From Sperchopsis tessellata (lineage: Eukaryota; Arthropoda; Insecta; Coleoptera; Hydrophilidae): a stretch of 30,743 nt of DNA. Numbering within the stretch: position 1 is the first letter of the stretch; every line of letters begins with the position of its first letter. The stretch spans positions 1 to 30,743 of the forward strand of contig JAWQRN010000366.1 of assembly GCA_033557685.1 (NCBI GenBank). Direction: 5' to 3'. Of this stretch, positions 1-14,300 are shown in pieces. The notes under the pieces were generated by a model that saw only the letters and a program-made list of their open reading frames with translations, was not told where the DNA came from and ran no database searches. Both the position numbers and the translations under genes were made by a program.

Positions 1-2128
1 TATATATATACATGTACATCCATATCTTTTAACTTATACCTACTAAACTACCCTATTACAATAGACCAAATACTGTAACAGCTTATTTAATATTGCTTCC
101 ATGGTCGCCAGTGTAGAATAGGTTTTGGCATTTTTATTTCCGACCACTGTAACAGCCTCTCTCAAATAAGTTCATGTGCTAACACACCAATGGCCTTCTA
201 TACACTGGCGATTTGGGCCGGTATCTATAACCTATATGTGACCTATATGATACCTTAAATAGTCCATAGCCAATGCTAGGTCAACTCAGCATTTTGCTTG
301 AACTGACCTACAATAGGTAACGTAAATAACGCATAGGTACCGTAGTTAAATAGTTCGTATCGGTATAAACGCTGGTCTGAAGTAGCCCACGATTTAATAC
401 CAAAATACGCCACTTGGTGGAGTACGACTTAGCGTTTAAAAGCTTGAATAAAAAGTCATTGACATTAAATATATATTGACAAATTTAAACATACATTTGA
501 AGAATGTGGTGTGCGAAGAAAATAAAAGGCTTGAACTGGAGTGAGGCAGAGACACGGCGTTGTATAATATTATGTAGTGAAAACGAAGTAATGCGACTAT
601 TGGACGCCAAAAAATAAATAAACATAATGATATTTACCAACAATTAGAGTCGTTAATGAAAGAAAACTCCTACGACAAAACATATTAGCAAATAACAACC
701 TAAATGAACCATCTGCAAGAAAAAGCAATGGGGTTGGTGGTGCAAATAGGTCTTCATTTACTTTTTTATGTGGAAATGAACGATCTTTTATGTTATAGAC
801 CCAAATCTCTTTCTTTCAATGAAAATTCACAAAAAAAGCTTGAATTATTATTGGATTTCTATTATCGAGACATATTTTGCACAAAACTAAGAACAATTTT
901 AATCAATTTAATTTTTAACACGAAAAGTTAACTATCGATGTCTGGTAATATAGAAATCTGCATTTTTAGCTTTGCCTAGAAACTAAAGAGGGCTCTGTAG
1001 AGGAGCGACCTAAGCAAGTTACCTACTGTAAGTATGATATCTATTTCAGATATTGTACACAAGATGCGATGTAGACAGCGACCTAAATATAGGTAAACTG
1101 ACCTACAGTAGGGAACGCCTACTGTATACTAGGCCAATGTAACTATTTCATCTAGAAGAAAACAACTCATTTACTCAACCAACTTACAACCATCATATAT
1201 ATCTAGCAGGTAACGCTTTTAATATTTGCATGTAAATAAATTATATCAAGTGAACAGATTTTAGTGTATTTTAATTTGTAAATTCTAAGCTTGTTCGCAA
1301 ATCTTGCAGTACCAAATTTTAAAAATTTTTGCCCCTACCTATAAACTCTTTTCCTCTTTCATTTCTCAGGTATGTAGATAAAATTAAAATACGTCCTAGT
1401 ATCAACATAAAAAAATTACATTTCCTACATATCTACACAATTTACATAGAAAAATGTGCAAATGTTTCACTATCTATCATTGTGTAAATTAACAAACAAC
1501 ATTTTTTTTTTACACTGGAGAATAAAATGATATTGATAAATTGAATGCGAGTAATACTAATAAAACTTTACACAAGAAGTGCATTAACTAATATACTTCT
1601 ACTAAGAAATAAGCAAATATTTGACATCCTGGAGATAGATTATCTTAAAAAGCAAACAGTGCTTGATATCACATAACACATCTAACTATTCAAAAATTTA
1701 TAGTTGAACTAAGTATTTTAGAAAAATGTCATTCTTGATATATATATATATATATATATTTGATAAAAACATGTTGTTTATTCAACATAGGAATTTGTTT
1801 TTCAATATAACAAAAAACAATATTCATTTTGACAATACCATAACTATTATAAAACTTAAAAAAAGTATTATGAAATTTATTTCGTGTATAACAAGCATGA
1901 TCAAACAACATGATAAGTTTTGTATTTATTGAAGGAAAATGTTTTATTTTAAAACACGATGACAACTTTAAAATTGCCACAAAGGGAAAACAGTTTTAAG
2001 AAATAGTACCAAAGTTAGAATAAATATATGGCAAACCTTTCAAGGGTAAATGTAATTCAATTAACACAATTTTTTAATTCGTGCATTTACCGTATTATAT
2101 TTATTTTCATTTTTGTTTAAAAACTTAC
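1..2128. other. Intron 4 of bestrophin (partial), no gene seen
   Basis: No further bestrophin exon or recognisable coding domain is seen. The stretch is A+T-rich. An (AT)n run of about 20 bases lies at 1739-1760. A roughly 20-base direct repeat (AACTGACCTACA then A/G, TAGG, T/G, AACG) occurs at 300-325 and again at 1096-1122, which may mark an old mobile element. Short open frames here look like chance. Confidence 0.6.
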
Positions 2129-2331
2129 CAATGTTTTGAGTATTTTGGAAATTTAAAATTTAATTCTGCCATAATTTCCTTCTCTTCTTCTTGCAGAAGA
2201 CCAGCTTCTACAAAATGATCTAACGTTGGAAACCGCTTTTTGACCCTTGGTGATATCATCGTGAACATCATCGTCACACACAAGCATACATATCTCATTA
2301 TTGTTCTCCTCATAACTCTGCCCCTTTCATC
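2129..2331 (-). CDS. Best1: Bestrophin coding exon 4
   Basis: The acceptor TTTTTTTCAG precedes GAT GAA (DERGRVMRRTIMRYVCLC...) and the exon ends at KYSKH plus TG, followed by donor GTAAG. The next exon must begin with G to give Trp, as expected for the family. It includes SPRVKKRFPTLDHFVEAGLL, the cytosolic segment that follows the second membrane region in bestrophins. The next exon is not visible in 1-2128. Confidence 0.93.
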
Positions 2332-5300
2332 CTGAAAAAAAATTATTTTTACCAAAAGAACAAACAAATTTTCCTTTATCTTCAGGTTTTCCGGGAGATA
2401 ACCGTGTGTTGGTTTTTCTTTTTGCCAACGTGTCGTCCACCGTTGCAGGGGACATTATCAACACATGTATCTCTTAAAAGTGCTAATTATAGTTTGTCAT
2501 GTAGCTCTGAAAATTGCTAAATATAAGTGCTGATCCGCTTTAAAAAGTGCTAAGAATAGAATGACATGTAGCTCTCACAAGTGCTAGTGAAAGTATAAAA
2601 AATTTAGAGCTGGTCGGTACCTCATCTAGCATTTAGAGCTACATGGCAATCTATAATTAGCACTTTAACAGCTACATATCTTGATAATGTCCCCTGCAAC
2701 GGTGAACAAAACATCAGCAAAAAGAAAAGCCAACACACTGTTATCTCCCAAAAAACCTGAAGATATTTACTCCTTGGTTGTGAAAGTATACGTACTGAAT
2801 TGATTTTCCTATCTTAATACATATAGGTAATTCAGTATTATTATATTTAAATAAATTGTATATTATGCATAATAAAAAAATCAAATGAAATAAAAATGAA
2901 AACAAAAAAATAAAATAACTCAAATTGTAAGGCTCCAAAAGCCCTATAATAGTTCAAATAATCTTATTTCTGACAAATTTAAAATCACTAATATCTCTTA
3001 TACAAAAAGGAAGAATGTTAAACAGTCTACCACACATATAAAAAGCATCATTCTCAAATTTGAGTAGTTTATAGAATGAAAAATAATAAACATCTTTTTA
3101 TATGCTATGCATCAAATAATCATGTAAACATATGACATATAGTAAGAAAAATCACTCATCTGGTGACTAGCACAATATTCCATGTGGTAGATGTGTAATA
3201 CTCTATTTTAAGTTCTGTATTTGTACTGATAACACTTATTCATATTAGAGATTTTAACTTTTAACACAAATCGATTTCTTTTATAATTAATTTAATGAAA
3301 TTAAAATAATATAGATCATATAATGTTACATTCTTTCTAGAAAAGAACAAAGTTGACTACAAAATATATTTTTAGATGGTAATAAAATCGAGATAGGAAA
3401 ATTAAACTGAAAAACAAATAAGTTAGAAATTGTCGAAAGTTTGGAATTTAGCACAGCTATCTCCTCCCAGATATTTACATTTAATGTGATTATTTTAAAG
3501 TGTAGTTATTCGCCCCAGAAAAAAATTTCAAATACGGATTTATGCACTCTACGGATTTAAACATCCTATACATTTACACGCTCTTCGGATTTAAGCGCTG
3601 TACTACCCACCACACACATTGCTGTACATTGCTGCTCAGCTACTTTTATATAAACAAAAATTTGAATTTTCTTACCTGTCCATGTACTGTAGCACTAACA
3701 AATACTGCGATGGGATCTGGAAATGGAATGGATGTATATTGATTCCACCATCTTGTCATGACAATGGATACATAGAAACCCAACACAAATGATAGTGGAA
3801 TAAGGTTACTGTAGTCATAACAATACTTCACAACGTTCGCAAAGGTCCTGAAAACAAGAAGAAATATATTTAATTTCATAGAATATATAATAATTAGTAT
3901 ATTACATTTTTATTAGTTTATTTATAAATATATACATCATGAATAATGGGGTTTTCGGGTGGAAGTCATGTAGATGCTCTGAAACGTGCTAATATTTCAT
4001 TCGCAACTCAACATATTGAAAGAGACTCTACCAATCATGCTTTTATAAGCTGATGTGGGTGGGTGATGTGGGTGGCACAGTTCCATTCGGATGATCATTT
4101 TCAAGTGTAGCAGTGACGAAACAAACCAGGGGTTTTCTAAGCGCTAAAGGCAATTATAAACCTTAATGACTTCTTCGAGTTTTCTAGGTAAATATAAAGC
4201 TTCTCGAGCCAAGACTTTGGTATGTTCGATAATAATGATATGACCTGCTTTGTATGGGGAAGATTCACCCTCCTTATTTTTAAATGCAATATTGGTCTAA
4301 ACTCTTTCCATGTATGAAAAATCACGATGACCTAAGAATGGTGTGAACCATGGAGGCCTGTATTGATGGCATGGTGCAAAAAGGTAAAATCTGGTATTTC
4401 AATATCGGCATATGAAGATCTCTCAGGGGAAAGCTGTATGTTTGATAAAGCAGTCAAGGATGGTGTTAAATAATATTTTTAAGGGTTACCAAGGATTTAG
4501 TAGATGCCCCTTTATATAATTTTAATACAGTTTATTATGAAATTTTAAATTTTCTGTCAATCAACTGATTTAATTATTTTAATGACCCCATGTTGAGTAA
4601 TTACTCAAAAAACTGGCAAGTGCTGCCTATGCTGTACGCAGAATGCGTGCAATGACAGGGGAGTATACTATCCTGACGGCATAATATGCGCTTTTCCATT
4701 TGGCAATGCCATAAGGTGTTGAGGTATGGGGTGGATCAGCATATGAGAACAAGGTGTTGGTGTGCCAGAAAAAGGCAGTGACGGCGATTGTTGGTATACC
4801 CAACTGTACTCACTGCAGACCTTAGTTCAGACAACATAAAGTATTAACTCTATTAATATAGCTATGGACCACGAACTTCTAATGATTTAACTATCTCAAA
4901 GGAATAGACTGAACACGAGGGCTCTGCACCATATTGATTTTAGAGTGTTCAACAGATTGCCCGAGATAAGTCAAAGCAATGGCAAATGGAGCTTCCCCTA
5001 TATTCGGTCTAAGAATTTTTCGAAAGTGTGTCTAGTATCCTTCGCCTGTTTCCGTTGACGTTTGTTTGGTTTTGATTTTGTATTTGATGCAGGTATATAT
5101 TGACAGGACTATGTATATAGTTTCAATATATCTTATCTTATATAAAAACAATATAAAGACCTGTAAAATAACGATAATAATAATAATACATAATTAAACA
5201 AAACTTCAAAGCACTAACTATGGTTTGTTGTCACACTGCACATATTTAGAAAACATGAAACAAAAGCAAGCACCACGTTTGATCTCTTATAAACAAAGTT

Positions 5301-8300
5301 TTCTAAAGAAAATAAACCTAAATAAGCAAACAAAATTATAGAACGTAGAAATATGAAAATGTAACTAAGCAGAGTTATATTAATAGCCTTTGTTACAACT
5401 GAGTCCATGTAATTCATGCCAAGAACTTGGTACTTTCATTTGTATTTTATAACATTGGAAATCAACAAGTTTTAAAATAGATGGAGGAAATTATATGTGA
5501 AAAGTCGTAGTCATAAAATTATAAATATATGTAGCTCAATAAATACTGACAGATGCACTTTGGTAATATATATGAACCCAGCCTATAATTGTTTGTGTAT
5601 TCTAATATCATAAATAATAATTTGCTTCGTTGCAACCGACTGCTGATAAGGTAATATTAAATTATATAAACGGTGAAAAAAAAAATTTTGTAAGACATAT
5701 ATCAAGTCTGGAAATTCGTCAGGTTTAATTTAGACCACAAATTATGAGTGTATATCTCTATAATCTACTATAATTTGGTTCTATCATTTGTTCCAGAAAA
5801 AAAAAACTTCTACAATCAATTTAAAAGAATTGCATGTTTGGTAGTAATTTTGTTTTACAAATGTTCTTGACCTTATATGTTCTTTTTTTTACTGTAAATG
5901 AGATAATAATTTAATCATTGTCTTTATTTTCTAAATCATTGTTCATTCTTAGTGTTACTATTTGAGATAAGCTTGTTAGCCTTGAAGGTGTATTTTACTT
6001 GTATGTGAATTTTAGAGGAAATCCATAAAATTGTATTATATTTACATGTATGTACTACATGTCCTGTTAAATATTTATATAAGATCTGTAAATAAAATAC
6101 GGGAATGTCAATACTTAAAATCACACAATACATATCTAAACAAATAAAAGTTTTACTGCAATTTTATCTACGGATAATAGTAAGAAATATATTATCTTCA
6201 GGTCTTCCGGAAGATAATGTATGTTGCCTTTTGTTTTTGCTGACTTTTCGTCCACCATTGCAGGGGACATTATCAAGAAATGTTGCTCTTAAAACTGCTA
6301 ATTAAAGTGCATGTAGCACTGAAAAGTGCTAGATGTAGGTGCCAACCAGCTGTAAAAACTGCTAAGAGTAGAATGACTAGTAGCTCTCAAAAGTGCTAGT
6401 CCAAAAGTTCTTTGCAGAACCTCTGTAAATAGTAACTAGATGACACGATACTAGTCTATTGTATTAGCAGTTTCTTGAATTTTCTGGTACTTTGTGTTTG
6501 TATATAAATAAATGTCGGTTTCGCACGGTTTTAGTATTGAATTAGTTTTTGAAGTATTTTTTCTAGTATGCATTTTTAAAAATGGATTGGTTTTTAACTA
6601 AACAGCAATAAGCATTGAGAGAGTGAAAATGAAGAGAGATCATCGTCAACCAGTGGCAAGAATGTGAAGAAGTGTAAAAATCAAAAATATGATGACATCT
6701 ATTTGGACTTTGGTTTTACGTCGACAAAAGTCGAAAACTTTTTCTTCTGTACAAGTGCTGTGCTAAGGCTCAAGAATTGTTCGAGATTCTTGATACTTTT
6801 ATATCGGAAAATTGTGGGGAGTGGACTAAATGCGTTGGTGTCTGTACTTCGTGCTCATTATATGTCCGGCTGTTATGGACAATTGCAGACTTTTATTCGA
6901 AGCAAAGCCCCTGAAGCACTGTGGGACCCACTGCGTTATTCACAGGGAAGCACTCGCATCAAAATATCTGAGTCCTATATTGAACCAGGTCTTAGAATAT
7001 GTAGTGAATGTAGTAAACTTTATAAAAACTGGGCCATTGAAGGCCAGATTTTTCAAAAAAGTATGTGAAGATATGGGATCCAAACCATGTCTTTGTTGTA
7101 CTACAGCACTTCGAGATAACTTTCTCATGGTAATGTATTGTCTCATACTTTTGTACTACAAGATATTTATATTTTTCTTAAAGAGGAGAAACACAAGTAT
7201 ACCGAACATTTTGTGAATTGATATTTTTTGGTAAAACTGGCATATTTATGTGACATTTTTGAAAAGCTGTAAGCTCTGAATCTCTCCCTGCAGGGAAGCA
7301 ACGTGCACCTTTTAAAGTCAGTTGAGAAACTTTAAACTTTTATAAAAAAACTAATGCTATATAAAAATTTTGAATGGATTCAATATCCATTTAATACCAC
7401 TGTTCCATCTGAATTTACTGCTACAAAAGAAGAGAACCTGATTGAGTTGTTTTGTGATAATACGTTGAAAACAAAATTTAGCATTATGGAATTTACTGAA
7501 TTTTGGATGACAGTAAATGATGAATATCCACTCCTAAGTGGTAAGCTCAGATAATTTTAATTCCATTTGCGACTTCTTGTGCGAAGCTGGATTTTCGGCA
7601 GTTGCTGTAATAAAATATAAGTATTGCGTGAAAATCAATGTGGAGCAGGAAATGAGGGTGGCTGTGTCCAGTTTAATTCCACGATTTGAGAAAATGTGCG
7701 ACGACCAACAGACTCTCCATCCCACTAATTATAATCAGTTGAATTTGTTCAATTACATTTTTTTTGTGATCTAAAATTTATGTTTTATTTATATTATCCT
7801 AACCCTTACAAAAAAGTATTGGCTATTTCGCAAAGTGTACTAGTTAGAATTTGACATAGGGCGCCTTGGGAAAATCTGGCCTCGACACGGGCACCGAGAA
7901 TCGAAAAAGTTTGAGAACCACTTTATAAGAGTGTATAACATTAGTATAAAAGAAATTAGTGATTTAAAATTATCCAAAAAGAGATTGAACTCTTGTTGTG
8001 TTTGGATTCATGCCTTTTGAGTGATTTTCAAATCAAGTATTTATTGTATTTGTTTTGAAATAAGGAGAGTATGAATATGAAATTGCAAGCATGTAATTTA
8101 ACAGGTGATAGAGCTATAGAGCTCACTGTGCTTTACTATAACGCCAGCAAAGAAATGTTAAAACTACTCTGATTTTTAAATTCCTAAAATTATACTTTAG
8201 TTCTATTCTACTACACAATGACAAGGTCTTTTGCAAAATTCATCGAAAAATGCCCTGATGTACGCTATTGACACTTGAAATTTCACGTTACTATAATCTT

Positions 8301-11300
8301 TTCAATATGTTCCATCTTAACATTGTGAACATACCATGTGGAACTCAATTCGTAAGCTTAGATAGAAAAATTTTTTAAAAGAAAATTTATTTAATCTACA
8401 GTCTAAATATCTACTCATATTTTAGAATCTCCCTGTACTTATACAGTTTTGAAAACGTATATTGTTTAATGCATTAGAGAAAAAGAGATATATATTTTGA
8501 AGAATCTGTTATTGATATCTTTAGTTTCTTATAATTTAATTAAATATATGTTCGGACAGATAGAGCCTGTCCATTTTAAATAAAATCAGATTGATTTGAC
8601 CTTTTGCTTTTCATACAAATGATACTATAAATGCTGAAATCTAAAATAACATTTTTGGCTAAATAAAATAGCTTTGATAACCTTTTTAAATTAGTTTATT
8701 ATCCAGCAAATGTTAAAACATGATTTATGAACGCCTGTAGGCTATTATACAATAGTTCTTTGATAAAAGAAATTAGCGCTACTAAGTCATCTGAAAATTG
8801 CTATAAAAGACTCCTAAACAATGGTGAAGAGTACAATAGAAATTGGGTGATTTATTCTATTACAAAAATGCTGTTTGTAGTAAACTTTTTGAGCCTTCTG
8901 ATTATCCAAAGATTCATTAATAGTGTACCTGAATCGCCATAAGAGTAATTCCACTTAATTTATAAACTAAAATCCTTGTAAAAATAATACTTTGTTATTG
9001 AATGAAAATCCTCAATATATGGTAAGAGAATTTTCACAAGAACTGAATATATCCAAAATTACCATCCACGAGCATTCGATAAAATTTGGATACGTAAATA
9101 AATATATCTAGGTTCCACACAAATTGAGAGAATGAAACTTAGTGAATCTGTTTGTGATTCTTTATACTGTCGCAATGAAAACTTGCTACTTTTGAAACAA
9201 TTGGCGTACTTTATTATGAATTATTACTAAACAGTGAAACCTTAAATTATTCTAATTATTGTACACAAATCGATAATTTAAAGGTTACTATAGAAAAAAA
9301 ACATCCAGAATTGCACCTCAAAAAAGGAGTAGTCATGCAGCACGTAATATAAGACAGCATGTTTCTATAATCGTCTACTAGAAATTATTGGATTTTGAAT
9401 GGGATGTGCTACCCCATCCACTGCACTCACCAGATATAGCTCCTTTAATTTTAATTTACTCCATTCATAAAAAAATATTCTTAATGGAAAAAACTTTGAT
9501 ATTTGAATGAGTTAAAAACGCTTTCGATCAATTTTACTAAAAAACAAAAAAATTTCGAAAAATTGTTTTACGTTGAAGGCCAGGGCAAGATTCTGACTAA
9601 TGTACTGGGCAGGAGTAGTTCTCTGTCTCTAATCTTGGGATATGTGATGTGTAGCATTTGGTTGTTTAGACAACTCTATCTACATAGCTGGTTATCTCTC
9701 CAGCACTACACATTTCATTGACTAAAGAATCATCAAATTTTTTTGTGGACTATGTCATTTATGCACTAGTTATATTTGTTGTAATTTTCTGCAAGTGATG
9801 ATATTTAAAGCTCCACCTATATCAAGATAAACCAGAGTTCTGCTACATTGAGTATTTTTTTGGCTGGTGTTCTAGTATTGACTAGTATTAAAAACCCATA
9901 TTCCAGGAGAGGTCTGCAGATTTACTTATATATGTGGACAGCTGTTTTGGTACTAATTTCTTCATTCTTACATGTAAGACTTCGAAAATGCTTCGCTCTG
10001 GCAAATATATTCTTCTTTGCAGTTGATGTAAAATGATTAAAGTTTAGTTTTTGGTCTAAAGTAATTCCTAAATATACCATTATTGTGGCTTGTAGATTGC
10101 TATTTTCTATTGCGATTTATGGAGAATTTATTGTTGGGATATGGTTAAAAATAATAGACTTTAACTTGTAATCTCCATCTATTAAAACAAACCATTATTG
10201 TGTTTATCTATGCCTGTAAGTCTTCGGTGGGCAAGTTTATAGATTTATTATGGCATATTAAGGCTGTGTCATCCGCTAACTGTAAGATATAGCTATTCAA
10301 ATTAAAGGCTTTGGGTTGTATAGATCATAGCAGTATAAATTGTATAGGAATGGTATTCATAGCCATTATTATTTTTCTAAAGTTATTATTCTTATTTTAT
10401 TCGAATAAGTTATAATTTGTTAAATGTTCTTTGTTAACTATTTTTAATAATCTATTTAAGTATAATCATTGTTGTTTTATTGTGATTGTTTTCCTGTGAT
10501 TATCAATTATACTTATTTTTCTGTAGATTAATTTGTAATATATTCTTAATTTATTCTTAGTAAAATTTAATTTTGCAATAATTTATTTATAATCATTAAT
10601 TGCTTATCACTATTATTTTCATGCACATATCATTTGCATTTACTTTCATCAATTGTCTGCAGGGTTTTAAGAAATTACTGCGATAATAATCTAACATTCG
10701 TATTTCATTGTGGCCATCCTGGGACCCCACAATGAGGTTCATAAAAGCGAAACAATCCTATCTTTTACTTGTTTGTCAAGAAGGAGATTTTAATTGGCTG
10801 TAGTCATTCACAGTACTTGAGCTAAATCTGTTTGTACTGAGTTAGCATTAATCTCATTTGAGCCTTCATTAAACTTATTTGCTTAAATTTTGTATGATTT
10901 TTCTTGTAAGTTAAATTATTACCAAGTACACATGCTTTAGTTCCATTCTTTTTTTGACCCAAAATTGTTTTGGAACAGCGCCCGGGATTGCAGAGCGGGC
11001 TAGTACAGAGATCAAAGCTTATTACGATAAGCGTATTTACCATCAAGTCCATTATACACCGAAGGTTAACAATTCTGCAAGTCAACTGGTAGATAAGAAC
11101 TTTCTCATAACTCCAGGCCATATTCTACACAGGGTTTAGAGCTCTGTTTATTTTCATATACATGTAATCACTATGACGGACGTTAAAATTGATGTTTGTA
11201 AAATTTTATCTTGTGTATTTATCAATTACTTTGTTTGGTATTGATGTTTCGTTTGATGAATTAACATACATTTATGGCTGTATGTTTGATTCAATAAATG

Positions 11301-14300
11301 TCTTAAACTTCATCTTGTGTTATGTTCTTATGAGTTACTACACACACAACATTTCTTTATGAGTCCTACTTCTGTATTTTTTAGTGTTTCTTCTTAAGAC
11401 TTTTAAAACTTAATTTAAAAGTAATTAGAATAAAAAATTATGAAAAAAAATATTTGCCCATTTAACAAAAAAAATCATTATTTTATGTTCATTATAGTTT
11501 GTGTCAATAAAGTGATAAGTAAATAAATATTTCAAACCATATGTGTACATTTCCAAGTAATAATTAATGAAGGAAGCTAAACTACGTTTGTTAAATCAAT
11601 AATATCAGGCCATAGAACTTGTGGGTTAAACCAATAAATTGTCATTATGAACCCTATATAATACTTTCTATGAGAACAATGCTCTTGGAATAAAAAAGGA
11701 TAATGTGCAGTTACATCCAAAATAAGAGATAGAAAATAACCAAACTTGTTTCCACCTTTTTTTATGTACCGGCCCACAGATTAGTTTAATTTGTTTGCAT
11801 GGCCAGACTCTTCAGACTATTGTAACTTCTTGTTTATTTCTTTGGAATTTCTTAATTTTTCAGAAAATAATATGTTTTTGATTATTTGTTTTTTGTCTAG
11901 AACTTCTAATTACGATTAGGGTAATTATCTAATAAAGAAGTAGTTTTTTTTGCTTTAACAAGTTAGATTAGTTTGACCTTTCACAATTTCTACAAATGAT
12001 ATATAATTGCTGATGTTTAACAACCTTTTTTTTAGCTATACACCGCCTATGACCTTGATATGTTCAGATCTTAAATTTTATAAATTCTGCAGGAAACAAT
12101 ACCACAATAGTGAATAGCATCATATGTAGATAACCATGCGGAAGTTCTTTGATAAGATATATTAAAACGATAAATACATCCAGATCTTAACACAACTTTA
12201 TCACAAATCTAAATGACTATCATATTTAAACAAAAATGTATTCTTGGTAAACCACTTTTAAGATTTGAGATATCGAATATTTAACATATTTAACAAATGA
12301 AAAATGATTACTTGTCAATATAACACATATGAAACACATTATTAGAAGTTAACATCTAAAATGTTTAACCATCTATGAGAATCATTGAATATGTATGAAT
12401 GCTAATTTCAGTATTTCTTTACTTTGTGGCAACTAAACTAAAATAATTAAAGTTAATGTGCACTTGCAAACAAAATTATTGCACCATCCATAAAACTTTC
12501 TATTAATTTAATTTAAGCAACTGTCTTTTTAGTGATAAGCTTCCTGCTGTTGAAATATGAATTTATTTGTACCGTTGTTATCTTTATCAAATAATGAAAG
12601 AAAATTTAAGGCGAAGACACGAAGTCATAACTTCGGCTGAAAAAAGTTACAGTCAAAATTATATCGCGGAAGGGCTGGAAGTAAACCATTCCCCAATATC
12701 TAAGGTGCTACAACAGTTTAAAGAGACAGGAACATACTACAGAAGATGAGGCCAAACCTTATACAAGACATCTGGCCACAAGCAGCAAGGATAATAGTTC
12801 AATCATTTCTTCAAGACGAAGAAAAAAAACATTTAAATTCCATTAGGTGTTTTAAATCCCGTTGTGCATATTTCAGATGTATTGCGGGAAAATATCGAAG
12901 CAAACGCTCTTCGCCAGGCAGAATTTATATCGACTTGATCTTGCATACCCCATATTTGTCCCTACATATTATTGTGGGACAGGCGTTTGACTGATAGAAC
13001 AAGGTGAATACAGGTTTCGTGGCATTTGAACAGCATGACACGAATAGCATGTGGGTAATTCTTGCTAAATATAGTGTCCCACAAAACTAGATCCCCATAA
13101 TCAGATAGAGCTAGAAGAAAGAGGAGAAGGTTGATGGAATAGTTCTGGTCAGAATGGGAGGTGGTGGAGGATGAAATACCAACAAAATAAAGACAATGCA
13201 GTATATGAAGCTAGGAGATGTACAATGCTGGCTACCTTGTAATTAATTTGTTTTAGTCTTAGAAATAAGTTATGGCACCCCATGCATCAATGGGAGTGAA
13301 AGAAGCCAAGAAATGGAGCCCAAGTATACCAGCTGGATGTTGCTCTAATTGGCAAACAAAATTTTTAAGCTGAAGCTATAATTTCGCTAGGAAGTGTACT
13401 ATCTATTTATATATTTTATTAATTAGAACAATTACAAAGCTTCTTTTTGGCAAATAGTGTAATAATTTAATATAAATTTTGCTTTTGGCAAGCTTTCATA
13501 ACTCCACCTGCACAATTAGAGTATGTAAAATAAACATTAAATGCTGGATTTGGCACATAAATTTGGAGTGTTGACGTACCATAATTAACGGAGCGTGAAA
13601 AAAATAGCAAGAAACAGACATCACTGCTATATATAAACTAACTGTACAGTAACAGCTGCTAAGTGAAAAGGTAAACAGACTAATGTTATATAGTGATGTT
13701 AAAAAGTGTAAATAATTATAAATTTACTTACTCTTTGTAATGGTCGGTCAGGAGAAATCTGTACGTGAAGTTTAAAGAGTAATATAAACTCAGGAACAGG
13801 AACAAATCCATCCATACTAATTTGTAAATACTTCCTCTCCATCTGCAAAAAAATGTATATTCTTAACACCAGAATGTTATTAGAAATAGCATAGAATTGT
13901 GAAAAAAATAGACTGCCAAAAACACAATTTGGTCATTTTTGACATGATATCTGGGTGTGTGTATCTACACTGCTCAAACAAGACAAACTTAACACAGAAC
14001 AGGGGTAAACCTTAGAACATTGCCACTTCTAATGCGCCCTAGATAATACTGGTAATTAAATTACTGATCAGTTTTGGCTATTTTAATGGTCATAATCTTA
14101 TGATGATAGACTTTAAAGTATGAAATTTTAGGACATCTGCAATATTATGCACTGTTGGTATAAATTTGAATTTCTTATGTTGAGGTTCCTTAAGGCACCA
14201 CAAGTAATAAATGCTATTATAGCAGCTGTCAAAATTATTTGTCAAAATGTTTGCTAAATTTAAAGTTTCTAACAATTTTGGAACAATAATACTAAAAATT

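Noticed and set aside
704..931. 75-codon plus-strand open frame as a gene
   Set aside because: No recognisable domain, biased A+T-driven composition, and it lies within an intron of bestrophin with no splice context.
1726..1980. Overlapping open frames across the (AT)n run
   Set aside because: They are created by the microsatellite and flanking A+T-rich sequence; no domain is visible.
10954..11139. Possible LTR-retrotransposon integrase tail (IKAYYDKRIYHQVHY)
   Set aside because: Only one short loose match; no integrase core, reverse transcriptase, long terminal repeats or primer-binding site nearby.
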